Shown here piece after piece: positions 24,601-37,600 of a stretch of DNA of 64,000 bases (its first letter is position 1; the number at the start of each line of letters is the position of its first letter). The stretch comes from Orthonyx spaldingii. Taxonomy: Eukaryota > Chordata > Aves > Passeriformes > Orthonychidae. The stretch covers positions 314,499-378,498 of the forward strand of contig VZTJ01005676.1 in assembly GCA_013397795.1 (NCBI GenBank), written 5' to 3'. The position numbers and the translations under genes are program-made. The notes under the pieces are model-generated. The model was not told the DNA's origin. It was given only the letters and a program-made list of their open reading frames with translations, and searched no databases.

Positions 24601-27600
24601 TTCCATGTGGCCAAGTTTCTGAGTTCACTAAGGTGTGTGTGGTCCATGGGGTTTGGGCTTGTGGTATATCTGGAGGCTATGCCATGGGTTTTTGGCTCCT
24701 CTAGAGCACTCTCTGGTGAATGAATTCTGTTTTGGCTGCTCCCAGTGGGTCACAGCAGGGCTGGAGAGACTTCCAGCTGCCAGTAGAGTAAGGGCTTGCA
24801 GGATGCTCTCTGTGCACCATGTACTTGTTATTCCCATCATACAGTCATTAAAGTTGGAAAACACTTCCAAGATCATCTTGCCCAACCTTTGAGAGAACAC
24901 TACCCTGCCAGATAGGTCGTACCATGAAGTGCCATCTCTACACATTCTTTAAACGCTTCTAAGGATGGGCACTCCACAACTTCCCTGCGCAGCCTGCTAA
25001 TGCTTAATAATCACTCTTTCAGTGAAGAAATTTTTCTTATATCCAAACTGAACAGTCCTTGGTGCAACTTGAGGCACCCTTCGTCCTGTCGCTGGTTACC
25101 TGGAAGAAGAGGCTGACCCTCACCTTGCCAAAACCTCCTTTTAGGTGGTTGTAGGGAGTGACAAAGTCTCTCCTTCAGGCTAAGCACCCCCAGCTCTCTC
25201 AGCTGCTCCTCATAGGATTTATGTTCCAGATCCTTCACCAGCTTTGTTGCCTTTCTCTGGATACATTCCATTGTTGTGCTGGCTCAGCATTGTGTGGAGA
25301 TGCAGCTGGTTTTGGACACTTTACCTCTCTGGAAAAGTAGCTAGAAGTAGAGCAGAGGGCCTCAGCATTTTTGGTAACAAGAGCTGGAAAGTAGAACAGG
25401 AGGATATAATTTGTAGATTACAGGGTACGGCTTCTGACTGCTTTGGTTTTCATATAGCCTTGAATTATTTCAACAATTTCCAGTAAGAAAGTATTCTTAA
25501 ATTGAAAGCTTTCCTGTACACATAGAGTCGCTGGGAAAGCTCTGTAGTTGATGTTAGTCTGACTATGCTGTGTAACTTCAGAGAGAGGCACTAAAAAAAG
25601 TTGATTCTCACGTTTATTTCTGCTGTTTCTTTACTGGTCTCTTGCCCCTACCATGAACTGTGAGTCTTCTCTCACTGAGAAGACAGTGATCTGTTTTTTC
25701 TGACCAACACCACTTATATCCCTAGTGTTATCTTGCTTTATGTAATTTTCCTTTTTAATGTAGTGTTTAATATAGGCAGCAGTTGTTTAGCTGCCAAAAG
25801 CCTACCAAAAAAAAAAAAAGTTAGGAAGCTAACTGATATTTAACAAGGGAAAAAACCCCCGCAACCCTGCAGGGAATTGCATAGCAGGATAATTAGGAAT
25901 TAGCATGTGTCATTAGTGCCCCAGTACTCCACCCTGCCCGAGGAATGACTATCCCACAGGGATGGTTGCTGGTGAAGTGGTGCCATGTGCCATTTGGGAT
26001 ATTCAATGTGTAGTTGCCTTCCTGAGAGAAGAACTAAAGGATTGCCTAAGACAAATTAGCACTAATTTTGTTCCACTTAATCGCTCCACACACCACTTCT
26101 GAGGTTATGATTATTAAACATCTGCATATATGAAGCATCTTTATTTTTTCTTTACGTGTCTGTCTGTAGCGTCATTATTAGCCTGTGTACAAATATCATC
26201 AAATGACTCCCCACTGACCCTGTTCTAACATAGAGGTGTCTGATATAAAAGAGAAGCCCCCAAACTTAGTCTAATATTTAATTTACTAAATTGGATGGAG
26301 GTCATGTCCACATGTGGTTTCCTGTTCTGCTGCTATTTTTTAACTTTTCAGCATCTTCATTCTGTGTGTCCAGAGGACTGAGCTTATGTGAGACCACTGA
26401 CTCTCTCTTGCAGGCTTGTGTGAAATAATGCCAGTGAAGTACCCATTCAAGTACCTTGTTAAGCAATGTAGATAGGTCATACTCCCCCAAGATACAGAAT
26501 CTGGATCAATGTAACCATTTCAAATAAGGTGATGTTACATGAATGTGGAATGCCAAATGCATAACAGCAACCTCAGCCCTTCCCTCTCCTTTACTGACAC
26601 AATGAAAATTCTAATAGAAGTTAATCACTTTATAATTGGCACTATTCTCTCTCCAGACACAGGAGACCTGCAATTTCCTGGTTTTAGCATGGTTCTTGTT
26701 TTGGGTTTCCATGTGTTTCTGATGGTGGGTGCCAGGCTGATGCTCCAGGGAGCCAGACACTATGTGACAAAATCTGTACCTCTTGGAAAGCTTGTGTGTT
26801 AATTTGTGGTTGCTTAAGTATGGCAAAAAGCTGCTCTATTTGTTGGTGATGAATTGCATCACTTTTGTATTTTAAATATATATGAAATTGTATGTAGCAA
26901 GTCATTTCTCCTTGCTGTTGTGCTTTGATGTTAGCTTTGCTTTTTAAGTTTAGAAAGATACTTTCAAACATTTTTCCCTTTAATTTTTTTTTGTGGCTGT
27001 GCCTTAAGATATGGCTCTTTCCTTTGTGAGACAAACCTAACATTTTGTCAAGCATGTGATTTACATGTTTTGAGATAAAAGGCAGTACACAGGTTAGTGT
27101 GTTTTAGCAAATCAGAAAGTACAAGTATTCTGTGGTTTAATGGCAGTCATTGGATTCATTCTGCAGTTTTTAAGTTACAGTGATGTGGCTTAATTTTTCT
27201 TCTGCGTGAGACAGTGTCCATGTAGCTACTCTTAAAGATTCTCGGAATAGTTTTCTTTGAGTTTTTCATTACAGAATGGTTACAGATAAATCTCTGAAGT
27301 TTCTCTGTGTATGTTGCACCTCTAACTTTCCAGTGGTCGAACTGTGAGGACAAGCAAGAGCACCTGATTTGAAAATGGACTGTGTTCAGCTTGTTGGAGG
27401 GGACATTTGGTGGCCTGCACTTGCACTTCTGAAATGGGCAGTGCAAGAAACCCCTGCAGTAAGAAATCTGATGTTTGCTGGGTGGGTGTAATCTAGCGGG
27501 GAATTTTGGAAAAACTTCAGAGCTGACCTCTGAGCTTTTTTTGTCTGATCGATTAATGTGCATAAAGTGTGCCTTTGTCCCAGTACCTTCAAGTACTTCA

Positions 27601-30600
27601 ACCCAAATCTGACAGGAGATGAAAATCCTCAAGGTGCCAATGCCAGAGGTACAAACAGTAGCTGCAGAGTAGAGGGAAGATTCAAACTAGTGAGTCCTGC
27701 AGGGTGAAAAGGAAGAAGCTGGTAGTTATCCTTGCTGTTTTGCAGCAGCTATTTGGCAAGTCAGTGTGTGCATAGCTCTGGACTAACTCAGTAATATGAG
27801 TGTTGCCTTTGTATGCTCTAGAAAACAAAACAGAGATCTAGGGTTGTTAATTGTTGTCTGGGGAGAGTAGTAGTGCAAATCTGAAAAAACAGCAACAGTG
27901 AAGTATAATTAGGTCCAGTGGTTGTTGATAAGCTTGTTTACATGACAGCAGATTCTCTTCTTCAGCAGAATGTGGCACAAAGACTTGTGCAGCAACTTGC
28001 AAAAAGCTTGCTGTCTTCTGAAGTGGAAATAGTTTCCTGATGTTGACTAAGAGCCTGTGTTCTTAGTTCTCTCTCCAGCTCATTGCTCAATGCTTGCTTC
28101 TCATGACTGGCACTGCCACTGCAAGAGGAACAAAAAACTCTGCAGACAGGGCAGGGAACTTTATTTTAAAAAAACCAAGACAAAACAGCTGTACCCCTGC
28201 AAATGCAAACAAAAAACCCTCCACTCAGCAACCAAACCAACCAAACAAAACAGCCACAAATGCCCAAAAGCAAAAGATATCTCCACCCAAAAAATGTACT
28301 GGGGAATGGGAAGAGAGTGCCTGCTCGGAATCATGTGAAGATAATTGTGGCTGTGTACACCTGTACTTACAGGATTGCCTTCTCAGAGCAGTGTATTGCT
28401 GTATTTAATTTTTCTTCTGTTAGGTACTTTGGTTGGGTTTTTAACCATCCCTTGAAGAAACGAGTATTTTGTGATGTCTTACCTGCTTTAACTAGATTAT
28501 GTAGTATTTTATGCCACATTTCTGTAGGTCTGAGCCTGTGAGTAAACATCTGAAAAATTAAAATTAGCCCACATGGTTCTAAAATACTCTCTGGTGCTTG
28601 ACATCTGAAATATTGTAATGTGGGATTCTTCACGTATTTCTGACTTTAACTGCAGCAGTTTGAGCAGATGCTTCTTTAAGACTATAAGTATTACTAGGTA
28701 TCCTTAGGAGTTCAAGTTTCTGCCATTCCACTTGGAAGGAAAAACACTTTATGCCTGTAAATTAACTTCAGTGGGAGTCATATTTACCTTATTGATATAG
28801 CATAATTAGTTCTGTGGTTGGGGAACACTTCCATCCCTTGGAAGCGTGTGGGTCTACCAGGAGCAGAGGTCAGTGCTGTTCTGCCTCCTGGCAAACACAC
28901 AAGGGTCAGCATCTCCCACCTCAGCCCCTGGGGTGCGGAATGCACCTGGAGAGGGTGTGTTGGAACAGGCCGGCAGCGCTGCGCTCCGGCCGGAGTCACT
29001 GGCTAATCTGTGTCATTATTTTGAGTGTTTAAGTATCTGCAGTTAAGCAGCCAGGCTTTGCTGCCTTAATAACATCTTACGCAATGGGACCCTTCCCACG
29101 CTCCTGGCCGGCTCAAGGCGACGTGGCACGCTGGAATTTTAGTGTGCAAAAGACGTGGGAGTGCAAAGGGAGTCGCTGGAAGGGGACTATGTGCAATTAA
29201 GAATATTTTCTTTTGCAAGTCAAAATATCTTTTTCTTATTCCTAAATCTCTTGTAAAACAGTTATTCAATTTTTTGGGTTTTTTTTTTTTTTTTACATTG
29301 AATGAACTGTTGCATGCTACTAGAGAACTGGTAGCTGAAAGGGATTAATACCCTGGGTATTTAATTGACGATGTGGTTTAACACAGTCTGGTTTTATTGT
29401 TTGTCAAACTCAGCTTGTAAATTAAACTGGACTTTAAAGAAAATATTTTAATTTTTGTACTCTTCATTTATAGCTGAACTAAATTTCCAAATTGTTTTTT
29501 CTTTTTCATTAGCCATAGTCTTTTTTCTTTATTGGACTCAGGTGTGGCTTGCCTAAGAAAAATGTGAAAAAATTGTCGTGCTTTGAAATCTGATTTGTGT
29601 AATTTCCATAACTGAGAAATGCATGCTTAGGGGTAATGTTTTTGATACATTTTAAAATAATAAAAATAACAACTCAACACACATTTCTGTGATCAACAAG
29701 TGTATCTCAAGTACACCTAGATGTCGTTACGATATAATTTTCTTTGTAAGGGGGGAATCTCCCTATGCTCAATCTCATTATTTTTCCTGTATCAAACATA
29801 ACCCATTCAGTAAAAGATGAAATGAGGCAGAGGATGCCTCTGATAACTTTGTGGAGAATGTAAACCCAGCTCTGAATGATCAAAGATACAGTTGGTGTCC
29901 AGTCTCTGCTAGTGACTGATAGTGAAAGCGAATGCAAAGGCAGAGCCATAAAGAAGGTGCATTTATATGTGTGGGTGTGTGGGTCCTTGTCTCCTCTAGG
30001 TTGGATCTGTTGTGTCTACTAGCACATCAAAGGTATTTTTTTGTTGCTTCTTTTCCTTTTTTTTTTTTTTTTTTAAATTAATGACATGCTACACTTCTGG
30101 CCTGGCAAAATTGTGTAGTGAAACTCCCCAGTCCAGTTTTGTTTTATGAAATAGATTTTGTATTTCTTGTGTGAAAAGGTCCTGATGAGGAGCTGCTGTG
30201 TGGTGCAACAGGCAATTTTATTGCATGAGTGACCAGTGCTTTGAAATGTGATCACTGGCTGCTGATGTTGCTGAGCCAGACAAGAGCCCAGGAAAATAGG
30301 GTAAATTGTGTTGGCAAGATGCTCTCATGAAATTTTCCAAGCAGCCCTGTGTCAGTACAGTAGGGTAGTACTTTTTACCAGTACAGAATGAGGAAACTGT
30401 AACTTGCTTTCTGACTCCTTTGTGCAGCCAGCACATTGGCCTGTCCTGTCCCTAGCAAACATGTTTTCTTTGGATTGTGTTCCTTGTGTACTTTAACCTC
30501 TTTGGTTATTCCCCTTTGGCCCTTCACAGGGGTGTTTTGGGGCCCTTCATTAGGAAAGCCTGTCTCTGTCTCCCACCCGGCATTATCAACATCAGGAAAC

Positions 30601-33600
30601 AGAGAGTGTTGTTGCGAGACGAGGAAGGAAGTTAGACTTTGAAATTCCCCAGTTTGGAACCAGTTAGCTTTTTTTTTATTGTTTTTGTTCCTGTTACTAA
30701 GCCTAATGTTAAAATAAATTCCCTTTATGTGAAGTACAGTAGTAACAAACGATGACTCCACTTTACTTTCAGGGGGTTTTTTTCAGTTTCTTTCTGATTT
30801 TAGTTAGATGCTACAAATGGAAATGAGATTAAAAAAAAGGAGGTTTCTGCTTGCATTGACATGGTTCTTGATAATTCCATGAAAGCAGAGAGGTCAGACG
30901 TTCCTCTTCCTTGTTTACCTCTGTGTTATTATCCCACAGAAATGTGAGGGCTGTGCAGAGGTGGGCGGTGCAGGATGGGCAGCATTTTCCAGTGGCATTA
31001 CCCTGAATGCAAGTTTGTGCAGGAAAGGTTATCTTGAAGATGGTTATTTCTGTTCCCTCCTATCTAACATCTCGGTGTAAAATCTGTGTATCGCATGTGC
31101 TAAGAAATTGGTGGAGAAAGTGAGTGTACATATCTGAGGGTTGCTTTTGATAAGAAAAATGAAAACATTTTCATGAGAAGTATTCGCTGAGAATGCAGAG
31201 CTGGATTTGCTTTCCCTAGAAAGCATCTGAAAGTTAGGCGATAGTTAATATTCACAGCATCAAAATTGAATCGTTTTTAAACTAAAAAAAAAATCACCGA
31301 TGTTGAAAATCAGGGGTTAGGTTCTTAGTTGGCTGCAAAATGTATTTAGCCTTCCAACCTGTGACTGATGTAGGGTCTAATTTCATTAGAACAGGTAATC
31401 CTGTGTCATGCATCTCCTGAATGTTCTTTGCAGCAGTTTTTTTTAGAGCACTTTGGGAACAAATTCATGATGAGCTTGGTGTAATAGTTGCACACAGGAT
31501 AAAGAAAATAGCTTATAGGTTTGTTCTGGAAATGATGACTTGACAGTAGCCTCTGGCAGTGGAATTTAGCTATCAATAGTGTGTTAATCCAGTTAAGTAG
31601 AGAGCCTTTCATAGGGAAATAAGAGTCATGTGTTCTAGCTAAATAATTACCTTTAAAGTAATCATGCAAGTTGTAAACATTGCCTCGATATTTTTGCGAT
31701 TTCTTTTTTTGACACAGTTATGACACAGCAATAACTTCTTACTGAAGCAGTGGCACATGCAGTGGCTTTGGATGGTATTTATTTCAGAACATTCGTGTCT
31801 AAAGCTGTGTTGATATGTGTAAGCACTGACTTCATCAGCTACTTTTTGCCTGTTCCTGTTTAGAAAATACCAAACGTATGACAATTATAATTAAGCCTGT
31901 GTTTATACACCACTTTTAAATCGTAGCAGGGTTGCATTGAGACACACTGATGCTTTGGAGAAGTTTATGAAGCCAGTCCTCTGTTTTACCTGGTCAGTAG
32001 GTGTTCCCAGGGGTCAGTTTTCACCCTAGAGATCCCCTGGATACAGTTCAGCTCGCATCCTCTTCTCCCTCCGGAAGCTGGGTGATGAAATCACCTAGAA
32101 GGAAGAAAAGCCAGTTAAATGCTGGCCAAATGCATGCTAAATGATGACTTCCTTCAGTTAACCCCTGGTGGAACTTTAATCTCTCAATTCATGGATTTTT
32201 AACATACTTCTTTTTTCCGTGCTGAACAGCGAAACCAAAAAACCCATGATTTCACTTGTCTCTCATTTCAGTGGGTGTACGGGCACCAGTGGGGCATAAG
32301 AAATACACAACACAGTGAGGTATGTGCTTATTCTGTAGAATGAAGCCTATTTTTGGTAGTTCTCTTGAATTTGGTAGAGCTGGTAAGAGCGTACCTTGTT
32401 AAGATTGCCAGTCATTCTTTATTGAAAGGTGCTGCTATAGAGTCCTTAACTCTTCCAGTTGTAAGACATTTGAGCACAATTGTTTTGTTGCAGATGTTTG
32501 AGGCTGACTGTAGGCTTGTTTTTTTTTTTTCTTTTTCTGCTGATGAAACTATAATCACTGAAAATTGAACCCTCTCTTCGTCTAACCTTGGCAGATAAAG
32601 TCTGATGGTATTTCTTCAGTTGGTTGTTGTTTCTGGTAGTTTACCATGCTGCTTTGAGGTTGGAAAGATGATGGAATCTAGTGAGTGGCAGCCTGTCATC
32701 TGCCACAGTTCATATGAACTGAAAATGAAATCAGGGATATGCATTTGAGTCTTTTTTTGTCATGTTTAAAATAATGAAAGTTATTTAGAAACAGATCTGG
32801 CATCTTTGAGAAATCTTCACACCTACAGTTTTGTAAATCATGTAGACCTGTTTATATCAGGTCTAACTGCTGCAGCTCCATAAATATGTTGCACAGTTAC
32901 GGTTTTAAATTGCAAAAATGATCACTTCTTATTCTATGGAGCTGTAACCACCCTTGGGAAAACACTTAGTAATCGTAATGCACTTTATTGCTACATGATG
33001 CTTAATAAGCCCTAAAGTGAACACTGGAATATTACATTGGCCATCCTTAGAGAACATGAAAAGGTAGCAGAATGCAATGTTCTCTGTTTTGTAAGAGGGC
33101 CATCTTGTCTTTTATTTCCAGGGACACTTGTTTGAGGTCGCTACGGTAAAGGCCTGTTTCCTTGGTGCTTCACCAAAGCAGCTTTCTGTATTTAGGTACT
33201 TACAGTACTCTACCAAGGCTTGATAAGTCAGTGACATACTTTTTGTAGACTTCAGTGATTTTCATCTCCAGGTGAAAGTTTATTTCAAAAAGCATCTCTG
33301 GGGATTTTTTTGGATGTCTGCTGGATTTTATGTCATTCTCGGTTGGTTATTTTTATTTATGTTTGTAAAACAACCTGTAATAAATCATAGTACAAGCTGA
33401 TTTGCCTAAGGCCATTTGCAGCATCACAGACAGAAAATAATAGTAATAAAGAGTTTGTCTAGTTCTGAAATTACTAATGAAAATACTGTTTTTATCATTA
33501 TGCTCTAATGGACTCTTCCTCATAAGGTTATGTTACCAGGCTCTAAACCTTTACTATTTTGTTTTTGATGTAGATCTGATACTGTTCTTGTTTTCAGCTA

Positions 33601-34566
33601 TTTATTCTCAAGAGGCTATTTCTGTATAAGGCTTCAAGTATTCCAGCATCTCAGCAATTGTCTGATAATGGATAATTTTGCTGCTCCTTTCCCAGCATCA
33701 TCATTAATGTATATGTTGTTTACAGAGCCTTGTCAAGGCTGGTTGACAGCAGCTCTTGCTGGGTAATTGTAAACAAATTTGTAAGTCTGTCGTGGCAGTG
33801 GGATAACTGCCAAGGATTTATTTAGTATATTGGCCTGCTTGTGGTAGTTTATGCTACTCTATTCATGGATAATATACTTTCTTATTCTTGTATAGTTAAT
33901 ATTCTTTACAGTTGTCAATCTTAAAATTCTCATTTTGCGAGGAAGACATTCAGGAAAACTGATTATGGGGAAAATCATGTCACACAAAAATCCCACTGAG
34001 CTGATGATAGTGATCCTGTCTAATTTCACTTATAAACTTTGGTCAGTGTCAGGGATCCAAAAGAACTATAGGAACTTCATGAATACAGAAGAAAACCACA
34101 AGGTTTTCCTCCACCAATTGAAGTATGTGTGTAGGGACTGCTCAGACTGCAGGCAGCAAAGTAGGACACTGCTGAAATTGAGCTGGAGTCGGCTGCTTTT
34201 GGGAGGTGTTTTTTTCTTTCAATAAGATTTTTTTTTCCCCTCCCAATTTTAGCATAGGCAGGTTACACTTAGGTTTGTAGGTTGACTTCTTCCTAAAAGT
34301 GAAAAGCACAATGTAAAACTGCCAGAAAACTTAATGAACTTGACTCAGAAGGAAATATTAACTCTGTTAGTAAAGACACAGCCAGGCCAATGCTGGGAGC
34401 CTTTCTAAAAAGCAATGACATAATGCAGGGCTGGCCTTTGAAAGTTTGTCCTATCAATTTGTGGTGTGACAACATACCCTAAGAATACTTTCTGGCACTA
34501 AGAAAAAGTAGTGAAGTAGTGCTTTGATTTGTTTTTTTNNNNNNNNNNNNNNNNNNNNNNNNNNNN

Positions 34567-34613
<47 letters not shown>

Positions 34614-37600
34614 TTTCCCTCATGGAAAATTCATATATGCTGGAAATAATGTGGAATTCTACACATGTCCAAGGAAATCACAGATACCTTTTTAGTTGAG
34701 ATTTGTCAACTGGACTTTAGTTTCCGTCTTTTCAAGGAGCAGGAGTTCCTGGTAAATACTCCCACTGTGCAGACTCTCATAGCACCATAGCCTTTAGGGC
34801 AGTGTTCAGGGTTTGGCCATCACATGTAAAATAGTCGAACTTCACAATTACTTTCTTTTTGCAATTTTTGTTAGTTGTTGATGCTTTGAATAAAAGCATT
34901 TTTAGTTGGCATTCTTTCGGTTTTGTATTTTGGTACAAGTCATTTGAAAGTTGAACCCAGAATATCTCTCTGGCCTAGTATGCTACTTACATGGATTATG
35001 GGCTCTATGTGGTGCATATTTCAATTCTCAGTTCAGGACATATTTAAGAGTGCTTCATGATCTTTACTGGTATTATATTAATGCATGTTTAATAGTTCAA
35101 GTGAAATGACAGTTCTGTTCTTGAGATAACTGTTGCTATTGTTTTTTAAAGTCCAGGAACTGTTTATTGACCCTCGCATTTTTCAAGCAAAGCCTTGTGG
35201 GGCCTTGTGAAATTCTGTATAATTCTTTCTGTGCCCTCTGAGAAGAACAGACAGTGAAGATAACTTACCTTTCCTTTTCCTCTTGGAGACAAAATTTCTT
35301 CAGCCCCAGCTCAGGGCACTGAGCAGTCCGTGTGCTTCAGCCCAGTTTGAGCAGTAGCTCTTCTGTAAATGAGGGGAAAGTTCCCTGTCTATTTGATCCT
35401 TGTTGCTTCTGTTATTATTGTCAACAAGTGTGCCTTTTCCTAACATGAGTGTCTGTCTATATTGGGAACAGAATGAAGTTTTTAGCCATAACTAATGAGC
35501 TACTTGCAATTATTAGTGTCCTGGACCAGACTCAAAGGGTTCACTCAGATGAAAGGCTCCCATTATTATCCAGTTATTATTTAGATCTCATTTTTATCTT
35601 TTTTCTTGTCTTTAAAGTGCACTACCTGTTTTTAACCTTTATTTGCTCACAGCAAAATTTTAACATTCAGCATTTGAAAAGAATTCCCAGTATAATCTGG
35701 TTACCCTGATTTCTTCCTCTAGTGTGGTGGTAGAGGGTCTGGGTTTTAGTATTAGATATCAGGCAAGAACTGCTTGAAAAATATCAGCATTTATGTAGTG
35801 AGGAGAAGAAATGGAAAAAATCCCATCCCTATGTTTTAATGTTCGGGTATATGAATTTTTGAATGTAAATTTACTTTAAAAATCTTTGCAAAGCTGGGCT
35901 TGCAGAAATGCTGGGTCTCTTTGCTGTAGTCGCGTTCCTGTCGTAGCATGTTGTCAGGGTCTGATGTGACATCAATTCTGAATGTAATAGATACATAGTT
36001 AAGCAGTTTATTTTAGGATCCAAAACTCTTCTAAGAATAGACAGGCTCTCCTTTCAACAGGAAAGGACAAATAAACTAAAATGGAGTAATAGGGAAGGAA
36101 AGATAGGAGAAAAGCAGCGAGGAAAAACATCTGAGGAGAACAATAAAAGGGAAAAACCAGCAGCCTTGTGTTGGTGGGGTTCAAGGCTGGGGTGAAACAT
36201 TTGGAGGGACCATTGCATATGTATTTTTTTCAGCACACTGTGGTGTAATGGAAAGCAGGTGATGGAAGGCTGAGGTCTTACAGTCTAGCCTACCAAAATA
36301 GACTTGTGTAGTTTTCCTCTGGAGCAGTCCATAGGTTTAATTTATTGGGGAGGGGAAAAACTTAGCCTTTAAATCTTCTAAAGTAATTTCTTAGCTTTGT
36401 CAGAACATTAACAGGTGAAAATCCATGGTGCCCCAAAGCTGAGGCGCTGCCGTGTTTCCCCATGGGTATGGCAGTGGGATCACTGAGCCGTGGGTAAGGA
36501 TGAGACTTGTTCTGGTGGTGTCGTATTTACACCACAGGTCTAATCATAGACATTTGTATGGGAAAAACTCGCCAAGTCAGCCACTCGGTTCCCTTGCCAG
36601 AGCAGCATAAATTACTACAGCAGTGTCCAAATTAAAATTAAGGTTGTTAAGTGTTGGTGTGTACTGTGTGTTAGGTGTATTTTTCTACAGTGTTCTGTGG
36701 AAGTTACAGATTCCCACAGGACATTGAGCCAGACGTAACTGTTGGGTATGAATCCAGCAGAACATTTAATACTTAAAAACATTTAAAAATGTTTTTATTC
36801 ACCAAAAGGTCTCTACTAGTGTAACCTTGAGAAAGCAGATTTAATTTCATGTGTGTTAATTCATCTGCCCTAGTTGCTGCTCTGTAGGTTTTCTGGCATA
36901 ACTTCCATGTAATGTTTCTACTCTTTTTAATTTTTTGTTTTTAATTTAGCTGCTGGCATAGGAACTAAGTGTTTAGATAACACTTTATATAGGGCAGTAT
37001 CCAAAGTGAAATGGATTCTGGTGTTCCATTTATTTAGTGAACAGGACACGAATCTCCAATGTGAAGCTGTGGCATCAATACATAACATTTTGCAAGACAC
37101 TACTGTTGAAACTGTATATGCTTTGAATATTTGAATTCTAAATGATCACATTGCCATTAATAGATAATTTTTTTTTAAATACTGCTTTCTCCTACAGGTC
37201 TATTGCTTGTTTGTCTTTCAAAATTAAACAGATTTAACAAGCCTATCATCTCTGTTTATCCTGATGTCATTTGTAAATGTAGAATCTTGATTTGACCAGG
37301 TTTTTATAACCTAGTATCACTACATAAATGATCTGTAATGAAAATACAGATTTTTTCTAAGATTACGATTTTTTTTTCTTTTTTTCTTTTTTTGTGTTTT
37401 TTTTTTTTTTTTTTTAAATGAGATTTCTGTAATTTAAACAATGTAATTTTAAGTCAAAATTTTCCAGTCTGAGTTGCAAAATATCACCAGAATATGATTT
37501 TGCATCACCCAGATGGACATGTATCAGCATCCTTTTCACAATGGACAAGGATGTGAGCAGATTTTCTTACTCTCTAGAGTATCTGTGGGGTGTGTTCACC

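Noticed and set aside
25011..25271. 86-codon minus-strand frame
   Set aside because: A real protein relic, but it is CR1 reverse-transcriptase debris, so it is annotated as part of the mobile element and not as a gene.
27156..27632. 158-codon minus-strand open frame in intron 2
   Set aside because: The longest non-HIPK3 frame in the intron, but there is no recognisable homology, domain or promoter, and chance is sufficient over 31 kb.
28057..28541. Three overlapping Lys/Asn/Thr-rich + strand open frames
   Set aside because: They arise from the A/C-rich low-complexity tract.
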